A stretch of 64,000 bases of DNA from Marinobacter sp. (GCF_014859525.1 NZ_JACUUB010000001.1:62001-126000); one strand, 5' to 3'. Positions 31,433 to 43,917 are shown, counted from the stretch's first letter. Translations and numbers: made by a program. Notes: generated by a model from the letters alone, not told the origin.

Positions 31433-33249
31433 GCCTCGTGGGTCCAGAACGCGCTGGCACCCTGCTCCGGGTTGCTGGCGCTGCGGCGCATCCAGCCGAA
31501 CAGTTCGCGGCCATAGCCCTGATGATGAGCGCTCAGATCTTGAGTGGCCACACTCCGGGCGGCCAAGGCGCCCTCATCCAGCCGGACACTCAGAGTTCCA
31601 TTAATCGCATCCACACACACCAGATCGCCAGCCTCAATCCTGGCCAGGGGCCCGCCATCGAGGGCCTCCGGGTAGACATGGATCGCCGCTGGTACTTTAC
31701 CCGAGGCGCCGGACATCCGACCGTCGGTCACCAGGGCGACCTTGAACCCCCGGTCTTGCAGAACACCCAGGTAAGGCGTCAGCTTGTGCAGCTCAGGCAT
31801 ACCATTGGCTTTGGGGCCTTGAAACCGCACCACCACCACGCAGTCGCGGTTCAGATCGCCTGCGTCGAAAGCTGCCTTCAGCTCATTCTGATCATTGAAG
31901 ACCACGGCCGGAGCTTCCACACAGTGGTGCTCCGCAGCCACCGAAGACACTTTGATCACCCCCCGCCCAAGATTACCCTCAAGCACTTTCAAGCCGCCAT
32001 TGACGGCAAACGGCTGCCTGGCACTGCTGAGCACATCGGGGCGCAGACTCTTCTCGGGTGCGGGCTGCCAGATTAAACCAGATCCAGACAATTGTGGCAC
32101 TTGTCCATACTGACTCAGCCCCGGCCCCATCACAGTATTTACATCCTCATGCAGGTAGCCCGAGTCCAGCAGTTCACGAATCAGAAAGGAGGTGCCGCCC
32201 GCATCGTGGAAGGCGTTGATGTCTTCCTGACCGTTTGGATAGATACGGGTCATCGAAGGCACCACCGACGACAATTCCGAGTAGTCGTCCCAATCGATGA
32301 TGATACCTGCGGCGCGCGCGATCGCGATCCAGTGAATGGTATGATTGGTGGAGCCACCAGTAACCAGCAAAGCCACCAACGCATTTACAATGGCCTTCTC
32401 GTCCACCATATCCGCAAGCCCGACTTTGCCACCCTGGGGCCGGGATAACCGGATAGCCTGCTCGGTGGCAGCCCCTGTGAGCGCGTCCCGCAGCGGGGTA
32501 TCCGGGTGCACAAACGCGGCCCCCGGCAGATGCAGCCCCATCACCTCAACCAGCATTTGATTGGAATTGGCGGTGCCATAAAAGGTGCAGGTACCCGGGC
32601 TGTGATAAGACTCGCTCTCCGCCTGCAGCAGTTCATCCTTGCCGATCTTGCCTTCGGCGTAGAGCTGGCGCACCCGTTGCTTCTCTTTGTTAGGCAGTCC
32701 CGAAGGCATGGGGCCCGCAGGCACAAAAACGGCCGGAAGGTAACCGAAACTGAGCGCTCCGATCAACAGGCCAGGAACAATCTTGTCACATATCCCCAGT
32801 AACATGACCGCATCGAACATATTGTGGCTCAGCGCGACAGCGGTGCTCATGGCAATGGTATCGCGAGAGAACAAGCTGAGCTCCATGCCCGGCTGACCCT
32901 GAGTAACCCCATCACACATAGCCGGGGTGCCGCCGGCAAACTGGGCAACCGAACCCATGCCGTGTGCTGCTTCGCGAATGACATCGGGGAAGCGATGGTA
33001 TGGCTGATGGGCAGACAACATGTCGTTGTAAGCAGAGACCATGGCAACATTGGCCCGATTCATCAGCTTCAGGGTATCCTTGTCACCCTGTTGGCAGGCT
33101 GCGAAACCATGGGCCAGGTTGCCGCAGGACAATGTGCCCCGGTGCGGCTCCTGGTCTCCGAGCGCTGCCATTCTGGCCAGATAAGCCTGACGAGATGCCC
33201 GGCTGCGTTCAATAATACGGTTGGTGACCTTCAAGACTCTGGGCTGCAT
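31429..33249 (-). CDS. edd: 6-phosphogluconate dehydratase
   Basis: IlvD/Edd family [54 protein letters not shown]. Confidence 0.95.
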   Translation of the reverse strand: MQPRVLKVTNRIIERSRASRQAYLARMAALGDQEPHRGTLSCGNLAHGFAACQQGDKDTLKLMNRANVAMVSAYNDMLSAHQPYHRFPDVIREAAHGMGSVAQFAGGTPAMCDGVTQGQPGMELSLFSRDTIAMSTAVALSHNMFDAVMLLGICDKIVPGLLIGALSFGYLPAVFVPAGPMPSGLPNKEKQRVRQLYAEGKIGKDELLQAESESYHSPGTCTFYGTANSNQMLVEVMGLHLPGAAFVHPDTPLRDALTGAATEQAIRLSRPQGGKVGLADMVDEKAIVNALVALLVTGGSTNHTIHWIAIARAAGIIIDWDDYSELSSVVPSMTRIYPNGQEDINAFHDAGGTSFLIRELLDSGYLHEDVNTVMGPGLSQYGQVPQLSGSGLIWQPAPEKSLRPDVLSSARQPFAVNGGLKVLEGNLGRGVIKVSSVAAEHHCVEAPAVVFNDQNELKAAFDAGDLNRDCVVVVRFQGPKANGMPELHKLTPYLGVLQDRGFKVALVTDGRMSGASGKVPAAIHVYPEALDGGPLARIEAGDLVCVDAINGTLSVRLDEGALAARSVATQDLSAHHQGYGRELFGWMRRSASNPEQGASAFWTHEA

Positions 33250-33369
33250 GGTTCTCTCCATTTTGATGGGCACGCTACGTAAGTGTACTTCCTTGCTGGA
33301 AGTCTTTCAGGTTCAATTAGCGATACTCAAACCATTTATCGATATGAACATATATTAAGGACACACACT

Positions 33370-34818
33370 ATGCTCAGGCGCACCAAGATTGTTGCCACCC
33401 TCGGCCCCGCCACCGACAGTGTGGAATCGCTGGCCGGCATTATTGCGGCAGGTGTGGACGTTACCCGCCTGAACTTTTCCCACGGCAGTGCCGAAGAGCA
33501 CATTGAACGAGCCCGTCGTGTGCGAGAGGCCGCCGCAGCGCAAGGGCGCTTTGTAGCCTTACTGGCCGACCTGCAAGGCCCGAAACTGCGAATTGCCCGT
33601 TTCGCCGAGAACAAGGTAACCCTGAAGCGTGGCCAGACATTTATCCTGGACGCCACTATGGATAAAGAAGCCGGCACCAACCAATGTGTTGGCATTGATT
33701 ACGAGGAATTGATCAACGACGTCACGGCCGGAGACATTCTGGTGCTGGACGATGGCCGCATCGAAATGGAAGTGAACGCCGTCGATGGCCATAGCATCAC
33801 CTCAACCGTTCTGATCGGCGGGCCCTTGTCGAACAACAAAGGGCTCAACAAGCGCGGCGGTGGCTTATCAGCCGATGCCCTGACCGATAAAGACAAACGC
33901 GATATCGTCACCGCAGCCCAGTTAGGCGCAGACTACGTAGCGGTCTCTTTTGTTCGCACCGCGGAAGACATGCACATTGCGCGGCGCCTGCTCAAAGAGG
34001 CCGGCTCAAAAGCGGGCCTGGTTGCCAAGATAGAGCGCGCCGAACTGGCTCACGACAATGACGCTCTGGACGCCGTTATCGAAGCCTCAGACGCGGTCAT
34101 GGTCGCCCGGGGCGATCTGGCGGTCGAAATCGGTGATGCCGAACTGGTGGGCGTTCAAAAGCACATTATTTCCCGCGCCCGGGTTCTGAATCGAGTGGTG
34201 ATAACCGCCACCCAAATGATGGAATCGATGATTACCAATCCGATGCCGACTCGCGCGGAGGTTTCCGACGTAGCCAACGCAGTCATGGACTACACCGATG
34301 CCGTGATGCTGTCTGCCGAAACGGCCGTCGGTGACTATCCGCTGGAAGCAGTCGAAGCCATGGTTCGAATCTGCCTGGGCGCAGAGCGCCACCCATCGAT
34401 GCACCAGTCCAAGCATCGGATTCACGAAAGCATGCAGAAGGTGGACGAGGCCATCGCCCTGTCGGCCATGTACGCGGCCAACCATCTGCAAGGTGTGGCC
34501 GCCATCATTTGCCTGACCGAAACCGGATCAACGCCGCGACTGATGTCCAGAATCAAATCCAGCCTGCCGATTTTTGCCTTTTCCCGGCACCACGCCACTC
34601 AGCATCGGGTAGCGCTGTTCAGGGGTGTTCAGACCGTACCTTTTGACTCAGCCCAACTGGCCCATGAGCAAGTCAATGCGCTGGCTGTCAAAGAGCTGGA
34701 AAACCGAGGCATTGTGCAAGCGGGCGACCTGGTAGTGTTGACCAAAGGCGATTACATCAACGCTCAGGGCGGCACAAACTCCATGAAAATCGTTCAGGTT
34801 GGCTCAGACATCCGCTGA
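33370..34818 (+). CDS. pyk: Pyruvate kinase
   Basis: [45 protein letters not shown]. Confidence 0.96.
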   Translation: MLRRTKIVATLGPATDSVESLAGIIAAGVDVTRLNFSHGSAEEHIERARRVREAAAAQGRFVALLADLQGPKLRIARFAENKVTLKRGQTFILDATMDKEAGTNQCVGIDYEELINDVTAGDILVLDDGRIEMEVNAVDGHSITSTVLIGGPLSNNKGLNKRGGGLSADALTDKDKRDIVTAAQLGADYVAVSFVRTAEDMHIARRLLKEAGSKAGLVAKIERAELAHDNDALDAVIEASDAVMVARGDLAVEIGDAELVGVQKHIISRARVLNRVVITATQMMESMITNPMPTRAEVSDVANAVMDYTDAVMLSAETAVGDYPLEAVEAMVRICLGAERHPSMHQSKHRIHESMQKVDEAIALSAMYAANHLQGVAAIICLTETGSTPRLMSRIKSSLPIFAFSRHHATQHRVALFRGVQTVPFDSAQLAHEQVNALAVKELENRGIVQAGDLVVLTKGDYINAQGGTNSMKIVQVGSDIR

Positions 34819-34829
34819 GCCGCAAACCA

Positions 34830-35486
34830 TTAACCGGTTTTCAGACTGGCAAGGCTGGCGCGCGCGATTTCAGTGATCCTCGCCCAGTCCTTGTTGGCGA
34901 CGGCATCGTCTGGTGTCAGCCAGGTACCCCCAACCGTTACGACGCTCTGCAACGCCAGATAATCAGCCGCCGTGTTCTGGCGGATACCCCCTGTCGGGCA
35001 GAACGCCACATCCGGAAAAGGCCCCGAAAAAGCCTTCAATGCCGGGATCCCTCCGGACACCTCTGCGGGAAAGAATTTGAAGTATCGGTATCCGTGGTTG
35101 TATCCCATCAGTAGTTCCGACGCTGTCGCAATGCCGGGTAACAAAGGTGCCTCTGAGGTCACGCCAAAGTCCAGAATGGCCTCGGTGACTCCGGGCGTAA
35201 TGACAAACTGCGCGCCCGCTGCTTCCACCTGGCGATACTGGGCAATGCTGGTCACCGTTCCGGCCCCGACCCAGGCACCAGGCAGTTCCTCGCGAACCTT
35301 GCGTATGGCGTCTACACCAAACTCGGTTCGCAGGGTAATTTCCATCACCCTGAGCCCCCCCTCAAAAAGGGCGCGACACAAAGGCACCGCATCATCCGGA
35401 TGGTGAATGGTAATAACCGGCATCAGGGGGGAGGCAAACAGCACTGCCCTGATCTGCTCCCGATGTTCCATCGACACTTGTGGCAT
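34830..35486 (-). CDS. eda: KDPG/KHG aldolase
   Basis: MEITLRTEFGVDAIRKV, GAGTVTSIAQYRQVEAAGAQFVITPG, KFFPAEVSGG. Confidence 0.95.
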   Translation of the reverse strand: MPQVSMEHREQIRAVLFASPLMPVITIHHPDDAVPLCRALFEGGLRVMEITLRTEFGVDAIRKVREELPGAWVGAGTVTSIAQYRQVEAAGAQFVITPGVTEAILDFGVTSEAPLLPGIATASELLMGYNHGYRYFKFFPAEVSGGIPALKAFSGPFPDVAFCPTGGIRQNTAADYLALQSVVTVGGTWLTPDDAVANKDWARITEIARASLASLKTG

Positions 35487-35513
35487 AACACTCTCCTTGG
35501 TAAACCCTCGGCC

Positions 35514-36233
35514 TCAGGGGCTCCAATACACCTTCAAACCCGGTTTCAGAAACGCCCGCACCGGCATGGACTGCCAGTCATCCGGCTCTGCAATTGCTCG
35601 TGACAGGGTTTCAAGTTTGTCCTCGCCTTTCAGGTGCAATGCGGTAAAACCGGCACCGGACAACACTGGCAGGGTCAAGGTGACGCGCTGATGAGCCTGC
35701 GATGGCGGCGTCATTACAGCTGCCCGGCGTTCAGATTGCGCATTCATCGCCACCTTCAGCTCTGGAGCATCCGGGAAAAGCGACGCCGTGTGCCCGTCAT
35801 TGCCCATCCCCAACACCAGTACATCCACCGGCAAGTGAAGTTCAGCCAGAGCGGACTCCAGGGCAGACCCAGCCTTAACGGCATCTTCCCCCGGCACCTT
35901 TAACGGAATAAATCTGGCAGTAGCCGCCGCGCCTTGCAGCAAATGCTCGCGCACCAACAGGGTATTACTGGCTGGATCGTCTTCCGGCACCCAGCGTTCG
36001 TCAGCCAACACAATGCAGACTCTGGACCAATCCAGAGCCTGGTCTCTTAATGCGTGAAAAAAGGGCAGCGGCGTCGAGCCACCGGAGACAACCAGGGCAG
36101 CACCCTTGCTCAAGGCCAGGCGATGCCGCAAGCACTCTGCCACATCCAGAGCAAGCTCAAGCGCAACGGCATCGGCATTTTCTCGAAAACAGCGTTCAAT
36201 ACCGTCTGGCAATATAAGGTCAGGCGTCCTCAT
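35514..36233 (-). CDS. pgl: 6-phosphogluconolactonase
   Basis: [45 protein letters not shown]. Confidence 0.94.
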   Translation of the reverse strand: MRTPDLILPDGIERCFRENADAVALELALDVAECLRHRLALSKGAALVVSGGSTPLPFFHALRDQALDWSRVCIVLADERWVPEDDPASNTLLVREHLLQGAAATARFIPLKVPGEDAVKAGSALESALAELHLPVDVLVLGMGNDGHTASLFPDAPELKVAMNAQSERRAAVMTPPSQAHQRVTLTLPVLSGAGFTALHLKGEDKLETLSRAIAEPDDWQSMPVRAFLKPGLKVYWSP

Positions 36234-37692
36234 ACCAACTCCTGCCGTCCCGGGTGATCATGGCAATCGAGGCAACCGGCCCCCAGGTACCTGCCGCATA
36301 ACGTTTGGGTGGTTCGCCACTGTCGTGCCAGTTACGGATAATCTGATCCACCCAGCGCCAGGCATGCTCGACCTCGTCGCGGCGTACAAACAGGTACTGA
36401 TTGCCCCGCATCACCTCCCACAACAATCGCTCGTAGGCATCCGGAATCCGCTCCGTATCAAAGGTTTCAGAGAAAGTAAGCTCCAGAGGCCCCTGGCGCA
36501 GCCTCATGCCCTTGTCCAGCCCCTGATCCTTGGTCAGAATTTTGAGGGCCATGCCTTCGTCTGGCTGCAGTCGAATGATCAGTTTGTTATTGGCTAAATG
36601 CTTCTGATCGGGATCAAAAATGTAATGAGGAGCCGGTTTGAAGTGGATAATAATCTGAGACATTTTCTCTGGCATCCGCTTGCCGGTTCGAACGTAAAAA
36701 GGCACGCCGGACCAGCGCCAATTGTCGATCTCTACCTTGAGCGCCACAAAGGTCTCGGTCTCACTGCCTTTATTGGCCCCGTCCTCTTGCAGATAACCGG
36801 GCACCGGCTTGCCGTCACTGGTACCGGCGGTGTATTGGCCGCGCACTACCGTCTGCTCCATAGTATCCGGAGTGACCCGTTTCAGCGCTTTCAGTACCTT
36901 GACCTTCTCATCCCGAATGCTGTCGGCCGACAGGTCAGAGGGTGGGTCCATGGCAATCAGGCACAGAAGCTGCAACAGATGGTTCTGGATCATGTCCCGT
37001 ATCTGGCCGGCTTTATCAAAGTAGCCCCAGCGGCCCTCAATGCCCATGGATTCGGCAACGGTAATTTCAACGTGAGAGATGTGGTTCTGATCCCACTGTG
37101 ACGCGAACAGATTATTGGCAAAGCGCAGTGCAATCAGATTCTGGACCGTTTCTTTTCCCAGATAGTGGTCGATTCGGAACAGCTGGCTTTCGTGGTAGAC
37201 CTCCGCTAGTTCGTCGTTGATCACTTTGGACGAGTCCAGATCGTGGCCGATCGGCTTCTCCACCACCACGCGTGTGCGCTCGGTGCAACAACTCTGGGCG
37301 CGAAGGTTGCGTGCGATCACGCCGTACATCGCCGGCGGTGTCGCCATATAAACGATCAGTTGATTATTGGATGAACGCCACTCGTTCAGCGCCTCGTAAC
37401 CTTCGGTATTGTTAAAGTCCAGGCACAGATAATTGACTCGCTCTACAAACCGTTCCGCCAGTGCGTCATCAAACTCATCAGGCTTGATCTGCGCCTTCAG
37501 CCTGGCCTTAAAGCGATCACGCATTTCCTGCTCACTGGCATCTGTGCGGGCAATCGCCAGAACCCGGCTGTCCTGGGCAAGCAGACCCGCCCGGGCCAGT
37601 TGATACAAAGCAGGAAATAACTTGCGTTGCGCCAGGTCACCGGAAGCGCCAAACATCATCAGATCGCAGGACGCTTGCACGTTATCTGCCAT
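36220..37692 (-). CDS. zwf: Glucose-6-phosphate 1-dehydrogenase
   Basis: [39 protein letters not shown]; start moved to internal Met; overlaps pgl by 14 nt. Confidence 0.95.
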   Translation of the reverse strand: MADNVQASCDLMMFGASGDLAQRKLFPALYQLARAGLLAQDSRVLAIARTDASEQEMRDRFKARLKAQIKPDEFDDALAERFVERVNYLCLDFNNTEGYEALNEWRSSNNQLIVYMATPPAMYGVIARNLRAQSCCTERTRVVVEKPIGHDLDSSKVINDELAEVYHESQLFRIDHYLGKETVQNLIALRFANNLFASQWDQNHISHVEITVAESMGIEGRWGYFDKAGQIRDMIQNHLLQLLCLIAMDPPSDLSADSIRDEKVKVLKALKRVTPDTMEQTVVRGQYTAGTSDGKPVPGYLQEDGANKGSETETFVALKVEIDNWRWSGVPFYVRTGKRMPEKMSQIIIHFKPAPHYIFDPDQKHLANNKLIIRLQPDEGMALKILTKDQGLDKGMRLRQGPLELTFSETFDTERIPDAYERLLWEVMRGNQYLFVRRDEVEHAWRWVDQIIRNWHDSGEPPKRYAAGTWGPVASIAMITRDGRSWYEDA

Positions 37693-37887
37693 TCCATTTC
37701 TCCCTGCCTCTCTACACCATACCGAGACGGCCATGTCGTAACTTTACCCAAATAATGACACCAGCCAGCATGCAATCCAAGCCTGACCGGCAATGTTGAT
37801 ACAATTACTACCCGATCAACCGTCAAAACACGGTATAATCTGCCGGTTTTCCAATCCTAATTGCCTGCACATCAGGGAGTACACAGC

Positions 37888-38760
37888 ATGGCGGCAAGTA
37901 CGGCGCACCGAGACGACAATCTGCTCGAAGACATCAAGAGTCGACTGGAAACTCTTAATAAATCCGAGCGCAAGGTTGCTGAAGCCATTCTGCGAGACCC
38001 AAGTGCGGCCACCCGATACAGCATCGCAGCGCTGGCCCGGGCAGCCAACGTCAGTGAACCCACGGTCAATCGCTTTTGTCGGGGCTTTTCCGCCACGGGC
38101 TTTCCGGATTTCAAAATCCGTCTGGCTCAGAGCATCGCCACAGGCACACCGTATGTCGGCCAAGACATAGAGCCCGATGACACTGTCGCCGAATTTGCCA
38201 ATAAAATCATGCTAAGCACCATCGCCAGCCTCGACAAGGCCCGACAAGCCCTTGATCCGAAAGCCATTGCTATCGTCATCGATTATTTGATACAGGCCAA
38301 GCAAATCAGCTTTTTTGGCATGGGCGGTTCCGCCTCCGTGGCGATGGATGCCCAACATAAGTTTTTCCGATTCAACATCCCGGTATCGTCCTACGACGAT
38401 GCTCTGATGCAGCGCATGATCGCCGCCGGTGCTGGCGTGGGCGACGCCATCGTACTGATCTCTTACACCGGGCGCACCCGAGAAGCCGTCGAAATTGCCC
38501 ACCTGGCTCGCGCAAACGGTGCGACGGTGATCGGAATCACAAACCCGGATTCTCCACTGGCAGAAGCCTGCACAGCGGTGCTCGGGGTGACGGCCCCGGA
38601 AGACACTGAAGTCTATATGCCCATGTCATCCCGGATCATTCACCTGACGGTGATTGATATTCTTGCCACTGGCGTCACGCTCAAGCGTGGCCCGGACTTC
38701 CTCGAACACCTGAAGAAGATCAAAGAAAGCCTGAGAGCCACCCGTTTTCCACTAAACTGA
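37888..38760 (+). CDS. hexR: MurR/RpiR family regulator, HexR-like
   Basis: RpiR HTH ([25 protein letters not shown]) plus SIS domain; divergent from zwf. Confidence 0.88.
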   Translation: MAASTAHRDDNLLEDIKSRLETLNKSERKVAEAILRDPSAATRYSIAALARAANVSEPTVNRFCRGFSATGFPDFKIRLAQSIATGTPYVGQDIEPDDTVAEFANKIMLSTIASLDKARQALDPKAIAIVIDYLIQAKQISFFGMGGSASVAMDAQHKFFRFNIPVSSYDDALMQRMIAAGAGVGDAIVLISYTGRTREAVEIAHLARANGATVIGITNPDSPLAEACTAVLGVTAPEDTEVYMPMSSRIIHLTVIDILATGVTLKRGPDFLEHLKKIKESLRATRFPLN

Positions 38761-38790
38761 AAGCCGGGTTTGCCGGCTTCGCCGGGCAAA

Positions 38791-38822
38791 CAAAAAAAGG
38801 GTGCCGAAGCACCCTTTTTTTA
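38791..38822. terminator. Bidirectional terminator between convergent hexR and ppiD
   Basis: aaaaaaagggtgc-cgaa-gcacccttttttt. Confidence 0.92.
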
Positions 38823-38836
38823 TTTGCCAACCAGGC

Positions 38837-40690
38837 TCAATTCCGGTCAACCTTTGCCTCATTTCTGAGATACTGCTGGTAGGCAGCGTATTCTCGCTGG
38901 CCTTCAAGCTGTGTCAGGAACTGACGCAACTGCTGAAACTCTACGCCGGCGGTATCGACATCGCCTTCTTGCACCGCATCCACCAGAATGATGGCGGCTT
39001 CGCGCTGGCCGACCGCCTTGCCTACCGAAGGCTTATCAGCTTCAGGACGAGACATCGCAAACGCACGCTGAACCACAAACTGACTCAGACCAGAACCGTC
39101 GCGACCTTGACCTTCAAACTGCTGCCACTCACCTGCGTTCAAGGCCTCTGGCTGATCACCAGACTCAAGTGCAGCCATCAGCTCATCAACCCGGGCCTCC
39201 AGGGCTTCGCGGGTTTTCCGAGCTTCCAGGCGCGCCTGGATGTCGTCACGAACGCTTGCCAGCTCACGTTGACGCGGCTCGAAGTATTCGCGCACGCGCG
39301 CCACGACCGACACGTTATCGCCTACGTCGATCAGCTCGGTGTTAAAGCCCCCTTCAAGAACGTCGCCAGAAAACAGCTGACGTACCAGTCCGGCATGATC
39401 AAACGGTGCCACACCACCGTCGCGAGTAACGCCATCGACCGAGCGCACTTCAAGCCCCAACTCCTCAGCTGGACCGGCCAGGTCGTCAGCCGCATAAGCA
39501 GCATCAGCTAACTGCGCGCGCACTTCAGCAAAACGCTCACTCGCAAGGGTGCGGGCCAACTCATCGCGAAGCTCCGCGCGCAATTCGTCAAAAGATGGAA
39601 CATCTGAGCGTCGAACATCGTCCAGTCTGATCAGGTGAACACCAAAACTGGTTTCTACGGGCTCAGAGATCTCGCCCTCAGCCAAGGCAAACAATGCTTC
39701 CTCGAACGACTCGTCATAAACGCCACGTCCGGCAAAACCCAAATCCCCGCCATCTCGGGCAGAAATCGTATCTACCGAGAATTCCTGAGCAAGCTCCGCA
39801 AACGATTCACCAGCGTCAAGGCGTTCCAGAATAGTGGCGAGCGTTGCCTCCGCCTCTGCGCCGGAATCGATCAGGATGTGAGCAGCACGACGTTCTTCGC
39901 GGGCGTACTCTTCCGCACGCTCTTCGTAATAGGCTTGCAGATCGCCTTCCCCAACCTCGACGGCGTCGGCCAGCGCGCCAAGTGACAGCGAAATATAGGC
40001 TACATTCACCTGCTCCGGCTCCCGGAACTCAGCAGCGTTATCATCATAGTATGCCCGGACATCGTCTTCTGTTACGACAATCTGATCGGCCAGGGAATCA
40101 GCACTAACGGTCAGCACCCGGAAGTCCCGAGTCTGGTTCTGAATACGGAGCAGTTGTGAGGCATTGTCGCCGGCCACCAGACCAGTCTGGGCAATGGATG
40201 CCCGAATTTGATTAATCACGTAGTTTTTGCGCATGTTCTCGCGGAATTCGCCGACACCCATACCGAAGTTGCGCACGGTGGCGACAAAGCGGTCACGATT
40301 GAACTGGCCACCAATCTGGAACTGGGGCATCTGGGTAATCAATGCGTCTATGTCATCATCTGACAACTCCAGGCCTTGTTCCTGTGCATCCAGAATCAAA
40401 ACCCGCTCCTGGATCAATGCTTCAAGCACGTCCTGGCGAATTTGATCTTCGTCCAGCATAGCGGAATCCGGATTCTCCATCTGGGAAAGCCGTTGCTGTG
40501 TCTCCAGCTGAACGGTACGTAAAAATTCCCGCTCGGTTATCGACTCCCCGTTTACTGAGGCTACTTCCGGCTCTCCGGAAAACCCACCAATGATGGCGTC
40601 CATCCCCCAGATCGACAGAGAAACGATCAAAAGGCCGATAATAACCTTTGCGATGGTGCCCTGGGCATTATCCCGAATATCTTGAAGCAT
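38837..40690 (-). CDS. ppiD: Periplasmic folding chaperone / peptidyl-prolyl isomerase PpiD-like
   Basis: MLQDIRDNAQGTIAKVIIGLLIVSLSIWGMDAI TM anchor, SurA-like N domain, rotamase domain AHILI...GGDLGFAGRG. Confidence 0.93.
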   Translation of the reverse strand: MLQDIRDNAQGTIAKVIIGLLIVSLSIWGMDAIIGGFSGEPEVASVNGESITEREFLRTVQLETQQRLSQMENPDSAMLDEDQIRQDVLEALIQERVLILDAQEQGLELSDDDIDALITQMPQFQIGGQFNRDRFVATVRNFGMGVGEFRENMRKNYVINQIRASIAQTGLVAGDNASQLLRIQNQTRDFRVLTVSADSLADQIVVTEDDVRAYYDDNAAEFREPEQVNVAYISLSLGALADAVEVGEGDLQAYYEERAEEYAREERRAAHILIDSGAEAEATLATILERLDAGESFAELAQEFSVDTISARDGGDLGFAGRGVYDESFEEALFALAEGEISEPVETSFGVHLIRLDDVRRSDVPSFDELRAELRDELARTLASERFAEVRAQLADAAYAADDLAGPAEELGLEVRSVDGVTRDGGVAPFDHAGLVRQLFSGDVLEGGFNTELIDVGDNVSVVARVREYFEPRQRELASVRDDIQARLEARKTREALEARVDELMAALESGDQPEALNAGEWQQFEGQGRDGSGLSQFVVQRAFAMSRPEADKPSVGKAVGQREAAIILVDAVQEGDVDTAGVEFQQLRQFLTQLEGQREYAAYQQYLRNEAKVDRN

Positions 40691-40767
40691 GTTGTTCCTG
40701 AATCCCTGTCAAGGTCCTGATGGAGGTGGCTGCGAGGTGCGAGCCCGGCTGCCCCATTCAAATGCAA

Positions 40768-40797
40768 AAAGGCGCACCCTGAACGGAATGCGCCTTG
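40768..40797 (-). terminator. Terminator downstream of hupB (minus strand)
   Basis: Minus strand aaggcgcattccgttcagggtgcgccttttt; a second hairpin lies at 40804-40838. Confidence 0.75.
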
Positions 40798-40844
40798 AAT
40801 TCTCTTGGCAGCTTTCGCAAGCGAAAGTTGCCAAAAAAGAGCCT

Positions 40845-41117
40845 TTACTTAACGGCGTCTTTCAGGGCCTTGCCTGCTTTGAATCCAGGCACTTTGGAGG
40901 CCGCTATCTTGATTTCAGCGCCAGTCTGCGGGTTACGGCCGGTACGAGCGGCACGATCCTTGACAGAAAAGGTACCAAAGCCGATCAGAGTGACTTGATC
41001 GCCTTTTTTCAGAGCACCGGTGATAGAGTTGGTCATTGCGTCAAGCGCACGGCCAGCTGCTGCTTTAGAGATGTCTGCGGACTCTGCAATTGCGTCGATA
41101 AGTTCGGACTTGTTCAC
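40845..41117 (-). CDS. hupB: DNA-binding protein HU-beta
   Basis: [27 protein letters not shown]...[21 protein letters not shown]. Confidence 0.96.
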   Translation of the reverse strand: MNKSELIDAIAESADISKAAAGRALDAMTNSITGALKKGDQVTLIGFGTFSVKDRAARTGRNPQTGAEIKIAASKVPGFKAGKALKDAVK

Positions 41118-41354
41118 ACTAAACCCCTTCGATTTCAGGTTGAAGATGTTCTAGGTCGGTTTGTTTTTCGAGGACATTCCCGACTATCGCATAAGCGGTC
41201 GGAGAATTCCATTCTTCAGTTTTCTTATTCCATTCGGTGTTTAACCGGCATTCGGAATAGGCACTTACTGCGCGGGAGCCCTTGCTATTGGCTGCTTCAC
41301 GGCGAAACAGTTATACCAACGGGCTCTCAGGCATGTCAACAACTCATCCGGTGT

Positions 41355-43772
41355 TTAATGTGTATTTATGCGCTCGGCAGCATCGCCACCATCATCACCT
41401 GCTTTGGATGCGGGGCTCTTTTCGGCCGATTCCGCGGTGCGAGGTTCCGGTGGATACGCCAGCGCAACATCCAGAACTTCATCAATCCACTTGGCCGGAA
41501 TAATCTCCAGAGACTCTTTTATGTTCTCTGGTATCTCTTTGAGATCCCTGACATTTTCATCAGGGATAATGACGGTCTTGATTCCGCCCCGGTGAGCAGC
41601 AAGAAGCTTCTCCTTCAGGCCTCCAATGGGCAGAACGCGTCCTCTCAAAGTGATCTCGCCGGTCATCGCAACGTCTGCCCGAACCGGTATTTTAGTCAGG
41701 GCAGAAACCAATGCTGTGCACATGCCAATACCGGCACTGGGACCATCTTTTGGCGTTGCACCTTCCGGAACATGCACGTGAAGATCGTGCTTTTCATGGA
41801 AATCATCGCTGATTCCAAGACCCGCAGCCCGGCTGCGTACAACCGTTAAAGCCGTCTGAATCGACTCCTGCATGACATCACCGAGGGAGCCGGTTTTAAC
41901 CACTCGTCCCTTGCCGGCGGTCAGTGCGCACTCAATGGTCAGCAGTTCGCCGCCCACCTGAGTCCAGGCCAGACCGGTCACCTGTCCTATTTCGTTCTTC
42001 TCTTCAGCAAGACCGTACTTGAACTTCTTGACCCCCGAGTAGTCCTCGAGCATCTCCTGGGTAATGGTTACAGAGGCCTTGTCGTTGCTCTCAACATGCT
42101 CCCTGACCACCTTACGGCAAATCTTGGCAATCTCCCGCTCCAGACCCCGTACGCCCGCCTCTCGCGTGTAATACCGGATCAGGTCGCGTAACGTAGCTTC
42201 TGAAAGGTTCAGTTCATTCTTGCGCAGACCGTTCGCCTTGATCTGTTTCGGCAACAGATAGCGCAAGGCAATGTTCACCTTTTCATCCTCTGTGTAACCG
42301 GGGATCCGAATAATCTCCATTCGGTCCAGCAACGCCGATGGAATGTCCATGGAGTTGGAGGTGCAAACAAACATGACGTCGGAGAGGTCATAATCCACTT
42401 CAAGATAATGGTCGTTGAAGGTGTGATTCTGCTCAGGGTCCAGCACTTCCAGCAACGCAGAAGCGGGATCGCCACGGTGGTCCATACCCATCTTGTCGAT
42501 TTCATCAAACAGGAACAGCGGGTTTTTCACACCAACCTTTGACAACTTTTGCAGTAACTTGCCCGGCAAAGCGCCAATGTAGGTTTTACGATGGCCACGG
42601 ATTTCAGCCTCATCGCGCACGCCGCCGAGCGCCATCCGTGTGTATTTACGGTTGGTTGCCCGGGCAATGGATTGACCCAGCGAGGTCTTACCTACACCAG
42701 GCGGCCCAACCAGACACAGCACCGGCCCTTTGATCTTTTTCACCCGGCTTTGCACCGCCAGATACTCGAGAATGCGCTTTTTAACTTCGTCCAGACCGTA
42801 GTGGTCCTTGTCCAGAATCTCGCGGGCCTGCTCAAGATCATGGCGAACGCGACTGCGTTTTTTCCAGGGCACCGCCAGCATCCAGTCGATGTAACCGCGC
42901 ACCACGGTCGCCTCGGCTGACATGGGCGACATCATCTTGAGCTTGTTGAGCTCCGCCTCGGTCTTTTTACGGGCTTCTTCCGGCAGTCCCGCTTCCTCAA
43001 GCTTTTGTTCCAGCTCTTCGAAATCGTTGTTGCCTTCGCCCAGGTTACCCATTTCTTTCTGGATAGCCTTCATCTGTTCATTCAGGTAATACTCGCGCTG
43101 ACTGCGTTCCATCTGCTTTTTGACGCGGCCGCGGATGCGCTTTTCCACTTCAATCAAATCGATCTCGCCGTCCAGCTTACCCAGCAGGAGGTCTACCCGC
43201 CTGCGCACATCCAGGGCCTCGAGCAACTCCTGTTTTTCCGGAATCCGCATATCAAGGTGGGCTGCCATGGTATCGACCAGGCGCTCCAGTTCGTTAATGC
43301 CAGTTAGCGCATTGGATACCTCTGAGGGCACTTTTTTGGACAGTTTGACGTATTTCTCGAACTCATCCATCAAGGTCTTTGAGAGCACGTCTTCTTCACG
43401 CTCCGGAAGCGCATCTTCATCCATCAGAATGGCCTGACCGGACAAGTAATCAGCCTCTGAAATATCAGCAATGCTGGCCCGAGCGTTACCTTCCACCAAC
43501 ACTTTCACGGTGCCATCGGGGAGTCGGAGCATCTGCAGCACGGTTGCCAATGTGCCCATGGTAAACACATCGCCGGCACCCGGCTCATCGGTAGACGCAT
43601 CTTTCTGGGCGACCAGAAGGATTTCCTTGCTGCCCTCCATCGCTGCCTCAAGGGCTTGAATGGACTTATCACGGCCCACAAACAACGGGACCACCATGTG
43701 CGGAAACACCACCACATCACGCAATGGAAGCAGCGGGTACTCTTGCACAGTTTCTTCGGATATACGGGTCAT
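41355..43772 (-). CDS. lon: ATP-dependent protease La
   Basis: [17 protein letters not shown] Walker A; PKDGPSAG catalytic Ser region; full length 805 aa. Confidence 0.97.
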   Translation of the reverse strand: MTRISEETVQEYPLLPLRDVVVFPHMVVPLFVGRDKSIQALEAAMEGSKEILLVAQKDASTDEPGAGDVFTMGTLATVLQMLRLPDGTVKVLVEGNARASIADISEADYLSGQAILMDEDALPEREEDVLSKTLMDEFEKYVKLSKKVPSEVSNALTGINELERLVDTMAAHLDMRIPEKQELLEALDVRRRVDLLLGKLDGEIDLIEVEKRIRGRVKKQMERSQREYYLNEQMKAIQKEMGNLGEGNNDFEELEQKLEEAGLPEEARKKTEAELNKLKMMSPMSAEATVVRGYIDWMLAVPWKKRSRVRHDLEQAREILDKDHYGLDEVKKRILEYLAVQSRVKKIKGPVLCLVGPPGVGKTSLGQSIARATNRKYTRMALGGVRDEAEIRGHRKTYIGALPGKLLQKLSKVGVKNPLFLFDEIDKMGMDHRGDPASALLEVLDPEQNHTFNDHYLEVDYDLSDVMFVCTSNSMDIPSALLDRMEIIRIPGYTEDEKVNIALRYLLPKQIKANGLRKNELNLSEATLRDLIRYYTREAGVRGLEREIAKICRKVVREHVESNDKASVTITQEMLEDYSGVKKFKYGLAEEKNEIGQVTGLAWTQVGGELLTIECALTAGKGRVVKTGSLGDVMQESIQTALTVVRSRAAGLGISDDFHEKHDLHVHVPEGATPKDGPSAGIGMCTALVSALTKIPVRADVAMTGEITLRGRVLPIGGLKEKLLAAHRGGIKTVIIPDENVRDLKEIPENIKESLEIIPAKWIDEVLDVALAYPPEPRTAESAEKSPASKAGDDGGDAAERINTH

Positions 43773-43887
43773 AGGGAATCCTCTGACAGCATTTGATTCA
43801 GCATATCACCCATCATTGGGGCGCAGACGGAAATTGCAATCTTTTTACAACGCAGAAAAACCGGCAAGCCACTTTCGCAAGCCATGA

Positions 43888-43917
43888 AAAAGGGGCGATA
43901 AACGCCCCCCTTTTTCA
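43888..43917 (-). terminator. Terminator between clpX and lon
   Basis: Minus strand gaaaaaggggggcgtttatcgcccctttttc. Confidence 0.85.

Noticed and set aside
31171-32076. 301-aa plus-strand ORF opposite glk/edd
   Set aside because: Shadow ORF across two overlapping genes, compositionally biased.
40689-41849. 386-aa plus-strand ORF spanning hupB and the lon 3' end
   Set aside because: Crosses two well-supported minus-strand genes and their terminators; translation lacks protein-like features.
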